Shown here in pieces: positions 43,441-52,615 of a stretch of 64,000 bases of DNA (position 1 is its first letter; each line of letters starts with the position of its first letter). The notes under the pieces were generated by a model. The model had not been told where the DNA came from. It worked only from the letters and a program-made list of their open reading frames with translations, and ran no database searches. Origin of the DNA: Bacillus spongiae (GTDB lineage Bacteria; Bacillota; Bacilli; Bacillales; Bacillaceae_K); the NCBI RefSeq assembly GCF_037120725.1, contig NZ_JBBAXC010000002.1, forward strand, positions 62,001 through 126,000, written 5' to 3'. The position numbers were made by a program, and so were the translations under genes.

Positions 43441-43836
43441 ATGCGAGATAGAGCTTCAGTAATAATCGTAGAAAATAAAAAAGTTGGATTAATTAAAAGA
43501 ATAAGAGAGGGTATCGTTTATTATGTTTTCCCTGGTGGGGGAATAGAAAATGGAGAAACACCAGAAGATGGTGCGAAGAGAGAAGCATTAGAAGAATTAG
43601 GCGTGGATGTTAAGGTGAATGATTGTATTGCAGAGGTGGAATTTAACGGAACTCAATATTTTTTCCTCTCTGAAATAATAGGTGGAGAATTTGGAACTGG
43701 ACAAGGTGAAGAGTACATAGATGAAAATAGAGATAAAGGAACATATATACCCATGTGGGTTAATGTAGATAAATTATCATCTATTGATGTTAAACCGAAA
43801 GAAGTTGCTTTAAAGATTCAAGCGTTATTCATATAA
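43441..43836 (+). CDS. Nudix hydrolase
   Basis: A 131-residue pyrophosphohydrolase with a complete Nudix box, GGGIENGETPEDGAKREALE then ELGV (GX5EX7REUXEEXGU). Substrate unknown. ATG 43441; upstream GAAAGGGAG. Separate from its neighbours by about 90 bases on each side. Confidence 0.88.
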   Translation: MRDRASVIIVENKKVGLIKRIREGIVYYVFPGGGIENGETPEDGAKREALEELGVDVKVNDCIAEVEFNGTQYFFLSEIIGGEFGTGQGEEYIDENRDKGTYIPMWVNVDKLSSIDVKPKEVALKIQALFI

Positions 43837-43931
43837 AGAACGTACTTATTAAAGCAAAAAAGGAGTATAAGAAGGAAAAAGCGGAAAATTTATTAAAATT
43901 CTTATAAGAGTAAAAGAAAGGGGTGCAAGCA

Positions 43932-44327
43932 ATGGAGTTGAAAATTATTAATACCATTAGGACGAATAACTTCAATGACGAACATATCATTCAAAAAATC
44001 ACAGATATGTGGAAGAGTGCATCAACTGAGTTATCAGAACATGAAGGCAATACATACGGTTTGTATTATGGTTATGCATCTAATTATCAAGGCGATTATA
44101 CAGTAAGTGTGGCTATTGAAGGAGAAAATGAAGGTTCAATAACGATTGCCGAAGACACAAAATATGAAGTGTTTAAAGTCAATACAGATGAAGAACAGGG
44201 GATTTTTAAAACATGGAGTGAGAATTGGGGTAAAGAAAAAGACGGACAGTTGGAACGTGCTTATACGTATGATTTTGAAAAGTACTATCCGGATGGAACG
44301 GTTGATATTTATATTGGTGTTAAGTGA
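43932..44327 (+). CDS. GyrI-like/effector-binding domain protein
   Basis: A 131-residue protein that looks like a free-standing small-molecule-binding domain of the SOUL/GyrI (AraC effector-binding) type: TYGLYYGYASNYQGDYTVSVAIEG, then YEVFKVNTDEEQGIFKTWSE and the C-terminal YDFEKYYPDGTVDIYIGVK. ATG 43932 is 7 bases after AAAGGGGTG; GTG 43923 overlaps that site. Ligand unknown. Confidence 0.8.
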   Translation: MELKIINTIRTNNFNDEHIIQKITDMWKSASTELSEHEGNTYGLYYGYASNYQGDYTVSVAIEGENEGSITIAEDTKYEVFKVNTDEEQGIFKTWSENWGKEKDGQLERAYTYDFEKYYPDGTVDIYIGVK

Positions 44328-44349
44328 AATTCTAGCATTTTCAATTTTT

Positions 44350-44384
44350 GGGCACGCTTATTCGATAGCGCGCCTTTTTTTATA
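44350..44384. terminator. Terminator after the GyrI-like gene
   Basis: GGCACGC pairs with GCGCGCC (one mismatch) across a 10-base loop, then T7. Confidence 0.75.
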
Positions 44385-44409
44385 TTAACTTTAAAATATT
44401 GCATCTTTC

Positions 44410-45123
44410 TTATAAAGTATTGACCATTTCTGGCATGGTGACTTCCTTTACACAAGCTGCTTTAGACAAGTTTGCAATCGTCTTTACGAGCGAAACGATA
44501 TCCTGAACAGGGATTTTTGTTCCTTTATAAGTGGTTAATGCTTTTTCTACCCCTTCTTCATATGGAATTGTTGCTGCGATGTTACCGGGATTGATACATG
44601 TTACACCAATTTCATATTGTCTTAAGTTTTCACGTAGGGCATTACTGATACCACGAACTCCAAATTTAGAAGCGACATAAGTAACTTGTTTACTAGAGTT
44701 ATGATCGACTCCATCAACAGATCCGATTAAAATAATCTTTGCGTTATTTGATTGTTTTAGATTAGGTAATAATTTTTGTGCGCAAAGGATCATCGAGGTT
44801 GTATTGACAAACATGATGTTAGCAATATCCTGAGGATTATCTTTTTCAAAGTCATAATGGTCTTCAAATCCTTCTTTTTCCCATATACCAGCATTATAAA
44901 TCAGTACGTCGATTCGAGTGCCTTTTAGCGCATCTGATATACGGTTGCTTGAATTATTCAAGGATAAATCTGATTTGATCCAATGTCTATTCACGCCATC
45001 ATTTAGCGATAAATTAGCTGGAAGGCTCCTGGAAACTCCCCATACATGATCACCTTGCTCGGGAAGTCCCTTAACAAATGCATCACCTAATCCCTTACTT
45101 GCACCTAAAATAACATAATTCAT
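44410..45123 (-). CDS. Short-chain dehydrogenase/reductase
   Basis: A 237-residue SDR. Cofactor motif GASKGLGDAF near residues 6-15, NAG in LIYNAGIWEKE near 82, catalytic Ser in LIGSVDGVD near 133 and Tyr-x-x-x-Lys in VTYVASKFGV near 147-151, with CINPGNIAATI after it. ATG 45123 follows GGAGGG; five further upstream codons contain that site. Substrate unknown. Confidence 0.88.
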   Translation of the reverse strand: MNYVILGASKGLGDAFVKGLPEQGDHVWGVSRSLPANLSLNDGVNRHWIKSDLSLNNSSNRISDALKGTRIDVLIYNAGIWEKEGFEDHYDFEKDNPQDIANIMFVNTTSMILCAQKLLPNLKQSNNAKIILIGSVDGVDHNSSKQVTYVASKFGVRGISNALRENLRQYEIGVTCINPGNIAATIPYEEGVEKALTTYKGTKIPVQDIVSLVKTIANLSKAACVKEVTMPEMVNTL

Positions 45124-45139
45124 AATGATTCCCTCCATC

Positions 45140-45400
45140 TTATAGGTAAGTGACTTCTAAGCCCTACTTTAATGATAAAGACTATTTATAGTCGAAACCT
45201 CATTCAAAGTAATGAACTGTTTATACAACTTAAGTCTGAATTCTCACCTTTAATCTTTCTAGAGAATAGGGAATCTGAAAGCATAGAAGAAACTCTTTAA
45301 AAATTGGTAAGTTATGTAGGCTTGATATAACATGACTATTTAAGAGGAGTTCGATATTTTTGTAATAAGAGTAGCCCGTTTCTTTATGAAACGGGCGCGA
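45140..45400. other. Intergenic region with one hairpin
   Basis: Only a perfect hairpin, GCCCGTTTC-TTTAT-GAAACGGGC (45374-45396), was seen; it may end the transcript of the large membrane-protein gene on the minus strand, though it has no U-tract. Confidence 0.5.
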
Positions 45401-45444
45401 TTGTAATAGGCATGCGATTTACTCAATTTTAATAAGGGTCTTAA

Positions 45445-47112
45445 TTATTGCAATGATTGGTTCGTAAAATTAGTTATGGATACTATTTGTTCACCAGTAT
45501 CAGCATACGTAAAGGTCACCTTATCACCAGCTTGTGTGAACATACTATTCGGAAAATCAGCTGTAGAGATCATAAAGGTTCGTTTATCGTTTTCCATCAG
45601 TAAGAATACGATAGAAAAATCCTCTCCCTTTTCTTTATGAACACGTTGAACGGTCCCTGAAAGTTGCTTCTCCTCACTTTGAGAGCTCGGACGCTTTGTT
45701 AAGTCTTGCCTTGTTAAAGAAGTATTATATTTGGTAAATGCTTCTTTTTGTGTTGCCCCAGTCGCAAACACTTTCGCATTAGATGCTAAAACGACTGCAT
45801 AGCTTCGTACAAGACCGCCATCATCAATGACAGGTACAACCCAACTCGGTTTTCCATATACATTGTAAATGACCGGCATCGTTCCGTGCCATTTTTCCTT
45901 TTTAAACGTATTGTCGACGACTTCATTTGCTGCAGACCCATCCATAATGCCTTTCACTAATTCACCGTTATAATAAGATAAAACACCTGAACGGGCATCA
46001 ATGAGCGCATAGCCTAATGCGGAGTCCACTCCCTCTTTAGGAGAAGTAAAGTCGGTGAAATAATACATTTTTCCATCCTTACTAAAAATGGGTGTAACAC
46101 TTTCATACGTTCCCCAATCTGTGGGAATTTTAACATCACTTTGTGAAAAGACGTTGTTCCAAAATCCATGAACATACTTGCCAAAATAGTCATTTGCTAA
46201 AGCAGCTGTTTCATAATTCAGGATGCCATCAATAAAAGCAGGCGCTTTATCCTTTTTGTATTTCTGAATATCTCCTGTTTGTGGATCAATGACTACTACA
46301 CCCTCTACAATAAACCCTGAGCGTAGTGATATTTTACGTCCATATGTCATGGTATAAAACGGCTTTCCATTATCATCGATTTCAAATCTTGGTCCACCAT
46401 TAAAGATTAAGTCTGGCTCAACCTTCCTAACCACCCGTTCAAGATTATTTCCGAAATACATGCTTGGTGTATAGGTCATGTCATAGCCAACCATTAATTT
46501 GGCTTCCGCATCAGGATTAGTACCAGACATTGTAATATAACCTGGAATAGACCCAGCTTTTATTTCTTTAAAGAAACTAGAAACTTCAATTGGCGCTACA
46601 TATAGCGATTCACCATTTACAATCTGGGGTGTTAATTCGCCTAATTCAAAATATGAAACGTTCTTAAGGTTTCCAAATACTTTTTTCATTTTATTTCTAG
46701 CTGTTTCAGGTGGTACGGAGAAAGGTGTATCATCCTCTGTAAATACTTCCGATAGTTCTTTTTCGACTTTTTGAACGGACTCATATTTATCTTTTGCAAT
46801 AACCATTGAGTGAAGGAAGCTCATATAAAGGAACCCTCCTATTAAGACGATTGATATGAACGTTTTTACACCGATTGTTGTTTTTTGTTGAGCTGGCTCA
46901 AACATAAGGCTTAGAAAAATGAAAATAGCAGCGACGATAGCATATGACGTCCAAATTGAAGCAGGATTATTATCAAATAAGAAAAAATATTCACCTAGTC
47001 CTATGAAGGTCCAAAATAAGATAGGGAAGAAAAGAATTTTCTGAAGAGGTATGGATTTTTTAAAAGGAAACATAAATGCAGTTAATATAAGTAGTATAAG
47101 AAATTTAATCAA
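45445..47112 (-). CDS. Large membrane-anchored extracellular protein (555 aa)
   Basis: Three hydrophobic helices at residues about 2-18, 25-45 and 53-72, plus a fourth at about 83-104, anchor a ~450-residue extracellular region. That region contains repeated two-strand units such as GVVVIDPQTGDIQKYKKDKA and GYALIDARSGVLSYYNGELV that resemble PepSY-type folds, and ends in a small beta-barrel-like domain (SGTVQRVHKEKGEDFSIVFLL). Function unknown. TTG 47112 is 8 bases after AAAGGGG, with an earlier TTG at 47130 before that site. It is divergent from the ABC exporter pair. Confidence 0.78.
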   Translation of the reverse strand: MIKFLILLILTAFMFPFKKSIPLQKILFFPILFWTFIGLGEYFFLFDNNPASIWTSYAIVAAIFIFLSLMFEPAQQKTTIGVKTFISIVLIGGFLYMSFLHSMVIAKDKYESVQKVEKELSEVFTEDDTPFSVPPETARNKMKKVFGNLKNVSYFELGELTPQIVNGESLYVAPIEVSSFFKEIKAGSIPGYITMSGTNPDAEAKLMVGYDMTYTPSMYFGNNLERVVRKVEPDLIFNGGPRFEIDDNGKPFYTMTYGRKISLRSGFIVEGVVVIDPQTGDIQKYKKDKAPAFIDGILNYETAALANDYFGKYVHGFWNNVFSQSDVKIPTDWGTYESVTPIFSKDGKMYYFTDFTSPKEGVDSALGYALIDARSGVLSYYNGELVKGIMDGSAANEVVDNTFKKEKWHGTMPVIYNVYGKPSWVVPVIDDGGLVRSYAVVLASNAKVFATGATQKEAFTKYNTSLTRQDLTKRPSSQSEEKQLSGTVQRVHKEKGEDFSIVFLLMENDKRTFMISTADFPNSMFTQAGDKVTFTYADTGEQIVSITNFTNQSLQ

Positions 47113-47227
47113 ATGTACTACCCCTTTCAATTGGTATTAATAACTATACGTTAATTGGGTACCGCAAGTTTCAAAAATGGAATGAGAAAGTTTTTAAAAT
47201 TTTTTAACAGATTACTGGATATTTATT

Positions 47228-47238
47228 TCGGAATCCGA
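47228..47238. promoter_or_regulatory. Palindrome in the divergent promoter region
   Basis: TCGGA-A-TCCGA lies about midway in the 176-base gap between two divergent genes; a possible operator controlling one or both. Confidence 0.4.
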
Positions 47239-47288
47239 TATATTAATTATTATGTTTTATTGTTAAACATCATGAGGGGAGGATAAAA

Positions 47289-49043
47289 ATGGAAGTATTT
47301 AAAAAACTAAAGGAGTTTTATTGGCCTTATAAGAAATACTTTTTTACTTCAATGATTTTTTTATTATTTGTAACAGGTATAACAGTTGTATACCCAATGA
47401 TTTTACAAATTACCATTGATGAAGTTGTGCTAAAGTCAAATTATGATTGGATTCCATACTTAGCATTAGGGTTTATTGCTGCAATGGCTTTAAAGGGAGT
47501 TGCAACATTTATTCAACAATATACGGGTGATATGTTTGGGATTACGTCTGTTTATCGTTTACGAAATGTCCTGTATGAGAAACTTCAATTTTTACCTTTT
47601 AAATATTATGATAATGCAAAAACGGGGGACTTGATGTCAAGGTTGACAGCAGATGTTGAGGCTTTTCGTTTCTTTTTATCATTTGGCTTTACTGAATTAA
47701 TTCGATTTTTCTTATTGATATCGATTAGCTTTAGTGTCATGATGTACTATTCAGTTTCTCTGACATTTGTTACGTTGATGACATTGCCATTTTTGGCCAT
47801 TGTTGTTTATAAATTTGACAAAGCGGTACACCCGGCATTCAGGGGAATTCGAAAATCATTTGGGAAACTAAATACGAACGTTCAGGAAAATATTAGTGGA
47901 ATTAATACGGTTAAAAGTTTATCAAGAGAAGGTCATCAAATTACAAAGTTTAACTCTTCAAATGGAAATTACAAAGAAAATTATATATTTACGGCAAATA
48001 TTTGGGCTAAATACTTTCCGTTGATGGAGTTATTAGGGAATATAAGCGTCGTTGTTTTACTAGCGTATGGTGGCTACTTAGTCATGAACGGTAGCATACG
48101 ACCAGGAGAATTAGTTGCGTTTTATAGTTTAGTTTGGTATATTATTTGGCCAATTATGAATCTAGGCTTTACGATTAATTTGTTTTCTCAGTCAAAGGCC
48201 TCAGGCGAACGTTTACTTGAAATTCTTGAGGTAGATGAAGAGATTAAAGATAAAGAGAATCCGATAAATGTAGATCGATTTGAAGGGGAAGTAGAATTCA
48301 AAAACGTTACATTAAAGTATACAGATGAAGATGAACCCGCCCTTAAGGATATTAACTTCCATGTGAAACCAGGATCTGTCATTGGCTTAATTGGGGGAAC
48401 AGGTTCAGGAAAAACAAGTATACCTCAACTTATGACCCGTTTTTATCAGCCTGTCGAAGGGTCTGTCAAAATTGACGGGAAAGATGTAAAGGATTATTCT
48501 TTACAGGCACTTAGGCAGAATGTTGGGTTTGTATTACAGGAATCGTTTTTATTTTCTTCCACGATTGCAGCTAATATCTCATACGGTCGCCCAGAAGTGA
48601 CGATGGACGAAGTAATAGAGGCAGCGAAAAGAGCGCAAGCTCATGAATTTATTATGGAACTTCCTGATGGCTATCAGACGGTACTCGGTGAACGAGGGTT
48701 AGGTTTATCTGGAGGACAAAAACAACGAATTTCTATTGCAAGAGCGATTTGTACAGATCCTTCTATCCTTATTTTAGATGATGCTACGAGTGCAGTAGAT
48801 ATGCAAACAGAGTTTGACATTCAAAAGGAATTAAAAGAAGTAATGCAAAACCGTACTTCCTTTATCATTGCTCACCGTATTTCCTCTTTAAAGCATGCCG
48901 ATGAAATATTTGTTTTAGAGAATGGAAGAATAGTAGAAAGAGGAAATCACGAAATGCTGTTACGTAATAATGGACCATATCAGCGAATTTATGAAATTCA
49001 ATATAAAGATCAACAGCAAATATTACACGAACAAATGGGGTGA
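47289..49043 (+). CDS. ABC exporter half-transporter, degenerate-site subunit (YfiB-like)
   Basis: A 584-residue ABC multidrug-type exporter subunit: six membrane helices (about 20-300) then an ATPase domain. Walker A GGTGSGKTS near 367, signature LSGGQKQR near 475, and Walker B ILILDDATSAVD near 495, in which the catalytic Glu is replaced by Asp. With the next gene it forms a heterodimer in which this subunit supplies a canonical signature but a degenerate Walker B. ATG follows GAGGGGAGG. Substrate unknown; the pair is closest in layout to B. subtilis YfiBC. Confidence 0.92.
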   Translation: MEVFKKLKEFYWPYKKYFFTSMIFLLFVTGITVVYPMILQITIDEVVLKSNYDWIPYLALGFIAAMALKGVATFIQQYTGDMFGITSVYRLRNVLYEKLQFLPFKYYDNAKTGDLMSRLTADVEAFRFFLSFGFTELIRFFLLISISFSVMMYYSVSLTFVTLMTLPFLAIVVYKFDKAVHPAFRGIRKSFGKLNTNVQENISGINTVKSLSREGHQITKFNSSNGNYKENYIFTANIWAKYFPLMELLGNISVVVLLAYGGYLVMNGSIRPGELVAFYSLVWYIIWPIMNLGFTINLFSQSKASGERLLEILEVDEEIKDKENPINVDRFEGEVEFKNVTLKYTDEDEPALKDINFHVKPGSVIGLIGGTGSGKTSIPQLMTRFYQPVEGSVKIDGKDVKDYSLQALRQNVGFVLQESFLFSSTIAANISYGRPEVTMDEVIEAAKRAQAHEFIMELPDGYQTVLGERGLGLSGGQKQRISIARAICTDPSILILDDATSAVDMQTEFDIQKELKEVMQNRTSFIIAHRISSLKHADEIFVLENGRIVERGNHEMLLRNNGPYQRIYEIQYKDQQQILHEQMG

Positions 49044-49047
49044 GAGA

Positions 49048-50874
49048 GTGAGTAAGAGTAAAAACAAACTACAAAATCGGCTATCAAATCGATTTCACTA
49101 TTCAACAGACCAAGCGATAGATAAGCCTTTTAACTGGGCACAGTTATGGAGGCTCATGGCATATATAAAGCCTTATACAAAAAATTTAGTACCTTTATCG
49201 ATTGTAATGGTGTTGATAACGACAGCCATTCGTTTAGCCATCCCCATTATGATCGGGGTTTACACACTAGATAAAGCAATCGTAAACAAGGACGTTAATT
49301 TGCTCACCATTTTAGTAGGGGTAATTGCAGCGCTCTATATTTTAAATTATATCGCAAATGTACTTCGCATTAGATGGATGAATATGCTTGGGCAAAGTGT
49401 GATTTATGATTTGAGAAAGCATTTATTTTCGCATGTTCAATGGCTCTCGCACCGCTTCTTTGATCAACGATCAGCAGGGTCAATATTAGTTAGAATTATG
49501 AATGATATAAATTCATTACAAGAATTATTTACAAATGGTGTTATCAATTTATTAATGGATATTATTTTACTGATCGGAATTGTCGCGATTCTATTCACCC
49601 TTAGCCCTCAGCTTACATTAGCTGTGTTAGTGATATTACCGATTATGTTTTTAATTTCCACAAGGCTTAGAAAAAATATTCGAAGATCGTGGCAAGATGT
49701 TCGCTTAAAACAATCGAAATTAAACTCTCATCTTAATGAGAGTATTCAAGGAATTCGTGTTACGCAGTCCTTTACACAAGAGAAGGAAAACATGACATTC
49801 TTTGACGGGGTTAATACGGGGAACCTTGAAAGTTGGCAAACGGCAACAAGAAAAAATGCCATGTTCCGACCGTTAGTTGAGTTAACCAATGCGGTTGGAA
49901 CAGCCGTGTTATTATGGTATGGTACTCATTTAATTAGCACTGGAAGTCTACAACTAGGTGAATTTGTCTCATTTGCCTTTTATTTAGGAATGTTTTGGGA
50001 ACCAATATCACGACTTGGAATGGTATATAATCAGCTCCTTATGGGGATGGCCTCGTCCGAAAGGATATTCGAGTTTCTAGATGAGAAACCAATCGTTTCA
50101 GAAAAAGGAAATGCAATCGATTTAACCAATATTCAAGGTGAAATTAAATTTGATTCTGTTGAATTTTCTTATGATGAAAAACGGAAAGCTTTAAATGGCA
50201 TTAGCTTAAAAATGAACAAAGGTGATACGGTAGCTCTTGTAGGTCATACCGGATCAGGAAAAACAACCATTGCTAATTTAATTACTCGTTTTTACGATCC
50301 AACAGCTGGAAGTGTGTCCGTTGATGGGTATGATTTAAAGGATGTTACCCTCGATAGTTTGCGGAAACAAATCAGTATTGTCTTGCAGGATACATTTATT
50401 TTCTCTGGTACGATAAAAGATAATATTCGCTTTGGACGTCCGGAGGCAACGGATGAAGAAGTAATCGAAGCAGCAAAAGCTATCGGTGCACATGAATTTA
50501 TCGAGAAAATGTCAAATGGATATGATACCGAAGTAGAAGAAAGAGGGAACGTATTGTCGGTAGGACAACGGCAATTATTATCTTTTGCTAGAGCACTACT
50601 AGCTGACCCACGTATCATTATTTTAGATGAAGCAACGGCGTCAATTGATACCGAAACAGAAGTAAAAATTCAAACGGCCCTTAATGAATTATTAAAGGGA
50701 AGAACAGCGATTATCATAGCCCATCGATTATCAACGATTCGTGAAGCCGATCAAATATTTGTGCTTGATCATGGTAATATTTTAGAGCAAGGGAATCATG
50801 ATGAACTAATGAAACATAAGGGTCAATATTATGATTTAGTTAAAACACAATTTAAAATGCTTGAAGCGATGTAA
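49048..50874 (+). CDS. ABC exporter half-transporter, catalytic subunit (YfiC-like)
   Basis: A 608-residue partner. A ~40-residue N-terminal extension precedes six membrane helices. Walker A GHTGSGKTT near 400, signature LSVGQRQL near 505 (Gly to Val), Walker B IIILDEATASID near 526 with the catalytic Glu kept. GTG 49048 follows GGGGTGAGA, 4 bases after the first subunit's stop. The frame runs open back into the first gene, but that part is only overlap. The asymmetry of the pair is that of heterodimeric exporters such as BmrCD. Confidence 0.92.
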   Translation: MSKSKNKLQNRLSNRFHYSTDQAIDKPFNWAQLWRLMAYIKPYTKNLVPLSIVMVLITTAIRLAIPIMIGVYTLDKAIVNKDVNLLTILVGVIAALYILNYIANVLRIRWMNMLGQSVIYDLRKHLFSHVQWLSHRFFDQRSAGSILVRIMNDINSLQELFTNGVINLLMDIILLIGIVAILFTLSPQLTLAVLVILPIMFLISTRLRKNIRRSWQDVRLKQSKLNSHLNESIQGIRVTQSFTQEKENMTFFDGVNTGNLESWQTATRKNAMFRPLVELTNAVGTAVLLWYGTHLISTGSLQLGEFVSFAFYLGMFWEPISRLGMVYNQLLMGMASSERIFEFLDEKPIVSEKGNAIDLTNIQGEIKFDSVEFSYDEKRKALNGISLKMNKGDTVALVGHTGSGKTTIANLITRFYDPTAGSVSVDGYDLKDVTLDSLRKQISIVLQDTFIFSGTIKDNIRFGRPEATDEEVIEAAKAIGAHEFIEKMSNGYDTEVEERGNVLSVGQRQLLSFARALLADPRIIILDEATASIDTETEVKIQTALNELLKGRTAIIIAHRLSTIREADQIFVLDHGNILEQGNHDELMKHKGQYYDLVKTQFKMLEAM

Positions 50875-51091
50875 TAAAGGTGGAGTCTTGTTTCACATTT
50901 AAGGTGAAAAAATGTGAATACATTCCAAGCAAAATTTTAGTCAATTTAATTAGGAAAAGGGCAGCCATAACGCTGTCCTTTTCGTATTTACGTAAAGTAT
51001 TAAACTGGTACCTTCTTATTTATTACTTAGGCGCCGTTTTTAAACTCACTACGTAGGTCTATTTTTTATAAAGATTTAAGGAGCGATGATT

Positions 51092-51664
51092 ATGAAAAAG
51101 AATATAGTATTATCATTTCATCCAGACTATTTTAGACCGATATTATATGGAATAAAAAAATATGAATATAGAAAAGCTTTTTGTAAAGAACCTATAAGAG
51201 CCTATTTATATTTAACGAGACCAGTAAGTGAATTTATAGGGATTTTAGAATTAGGTGAAGCAATCCATCCTGAATTTATCAAAGCAACATTTTGTGAAAA
51301 TCATGCTATACAAAAACGAATGGACATTTGTATAAATAAGAGAGAAAAAGCGATTATTCCAATAAAAAGTTTTCAATTGTTTAAAAAGCCAATACCATTT
51401 TCAAAAATCAAAGATGGTGGACTGGATTTTAAAGTACCGCGAGGCTTTACATATATTGACGAAAAAAAGATCCTCCAGTACCTTGAAAGCCAAGAAGTAT
51501 ATGATAGAGAGTTCATACATAGTCATCAGCATATTTATGAAGATAATATTGGCGTGATGTGCAAGGAAATGGAAAGGTCGGATGAGTTTATTCAAAGAGA
51601 TAAAGATTTCAATCTTTCGGAAAGGTCACATCTTGTCAAATCCAATTATGTTAATAAAATGTAA
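51092..51664 (+). CDS. ASCH/PUA-like domain protein
   Basis: A 190-residue soluble protein. Residues about 5-60 (VLSFHPDYFRPILYGIKKYE then YRKAF and AYLYLTRPVSEFIGILELGE) carry the ASCH-type pattern: 'I.P.Y...I..G.K.YE.R' followed by strands ending in an 'IGI..LGE' strand. ASCH domains bind RNA or nucleotides. The C-terminal half is charged with several His (FIHSHQHIYE). ATG 51092 is 8 bases after AAGGAG; ATG 51086 would be too close. Confidence 0.7.
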   Translation: MKKNIVLSFHPDYFRPILYGIKKYEYRKAFCKEPIRAYLYLTRPVSEFIGILELGEAIHPEFIKATFCENHAIQKRMDICINKREKAIIPIKSFQLFKKPIPFSKIKDGGLDFKVPRGFTYIDEKKILQYLESQEVYDREFIHSHQHIYEDNIGVMCKEMERSDEFIQRDKDFNLSERSHLVKSNYVNKM

Positions 51665-51714
51665 ATCAGTGGATACCCATTTGGCAATTGTCACTAGGTT
51701 CCTAAGATTGGTGT

Positions 51715-51829
51715 CAAAATGGAAGTAGGAAAAAGTACCGAATTCTTTTATAGAGTGGATTTCACGAATACGTTACAAAGAAGGGGTGCCCTTATGAATG
51801 AGAACATAGCGAATAGACTCGACTACTAA
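51715..51829 (+). pseudogene. Possible histidine-kinase C-terminal fragment
   Basis: One frame reads PKIGVKMEVGKSTEFFYRVD before running on to a stop at 51829. 'I.V..EVGK.T.F.Y.V.F' is the typical last strand pair of a histidine kinase ATPase domain. A TAG closes the frame just upstream. The fragment is short, so this is a suggestion only. Confidence 0.3.
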
Positions 51830-51887
51830 ATGATTTAACATTTATTTTTCACAACGGATGTACATACTAGATCTCTAACCTCGATAA

Positions 51888-51932
51888 AGAGCATGTTTTG
51901 ATAAATCTTAATTTCAAAATATGCTCTTTTTG
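51888..51932 (+). terminator. Intrinsic terminator
   Basis: AGAGCATGTTTTGA pairs with TCAAAATATGCTCT (one G-U) around a 12-base loop, then TTTT. Confidence 0.85.
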
Positions 51933-52010
51933 TTATTTATTGTATTAGTTTTTCCTTGTACTACATTGTATGGGTTTATCTGTGAAATTTCCTTTAGATT
52001 AAATTAATCG

Positions 52011-52039
52011 TTGTATAATGTAACTGATATGTATATAAT
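52011..52039 (+). promoter_or_regulatory. SigA promoter of the GntR-ABC operon
   Basis: TTGTAT (52011-52016), 17-base spacer, TATAAT (52034-52039). Confidence 0.75.
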
Positions 52040-52071
52040 GTGAATATATTATATATACATTATATATACAT
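52029..52071. promoter_or_regulatory. Repeat operator at the GntR-ABC promoter
   Basis: Two exact tandem copies of TATATATACAT (52050-52060, 52061-52071) with an inverted relative ATATGTATATAATG (52029-52041 region) overlapping the -10. The arrangement fits autorepression by the GntR/YtrA-type protein encoded downstream. Confidence 0.6.
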
Positions 52072-52238
52072 TGTGTGAGCTGTTACTGTAAAAAATCCTT
52101 TTAAAGGATGCTAAAAACTACTTCATTTAAAATGAAGGATTGTGAGTATAACCATGTTTAAATACAAAATGAAAACCCGTAGTGTTCATGATCATTTTAG
52201 TATTAATTCAAGTGTCTTTAAGAAGAAGAGGGGTCATC

Positions 52239-52610
52239 ATGAAAATAATTATTTCCAATAGTTCAAAGGAACCAATTTATGAACAAATTACGAATCAAAT
52301 TAAATCGTCTATCTTATCAGGTGAATTACAGGAGGGGACAGCCATCCCTTCAATGCGTAAACTAGCAAAGGACCTACAAATAAGTGTTATCACAACGAAG
52401 CGTGCCTATGAGGAATTGGAGAAGGCGGGCTTTATCTATTCCATTGTCGGAAAAGGGTCTTTTGTTGCGGAGCAAAATTTAGAGATTATAAGAGAAAAGA
52501 AGCTGAAGGTGATTGAAGATCAGCTGAGTGCGGTCATATCGAATAGTAGAGAAATTGGCTTGTCATTTGATGAACTGCAGCAATTATTGAAGATTATTTA
52601 TGAGGAGTGA
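52239..52610 (+). CDS. GntR-family regulator, YtrA subfamily
   Basis: A 123-residue repressor: winged HTH at about 10-75 (PIYEQITNQIKSSILSGELQ ... PSMRKLAKDLQISVITTKRA) and a short helical tail without an effector domain, the mark of the YtrA subgroup, whose genes lead ABC operons. ATG 52239 follows AGGGGTC; an upstream extension to 52182 has no ribosome site. The ABC ATPase gene starts 5 bases after its stop. Confidence 0.93.
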   Translation: MKIIISNSSKEPIYEQITNQIKSSILSGELQEGTAIPSMRKLAKDLQISVITTKRAYEELEKAGFIYSIVGKGSFVAEQNLEIIREKKLKVIEDQLSAVISNSREIGLSFDELQQLLKIIYEE

Positions 52611-52615
52611 AATAA

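Noticed and set aside
52029-52071. The AT repeats upstream of the GntR gene as a replication or attachment site
   Set aside because: A promoter with ideal spacing overlaps them and the next gene encodes a repressor, so an operator explains them better; no integrase or phage gene is near.
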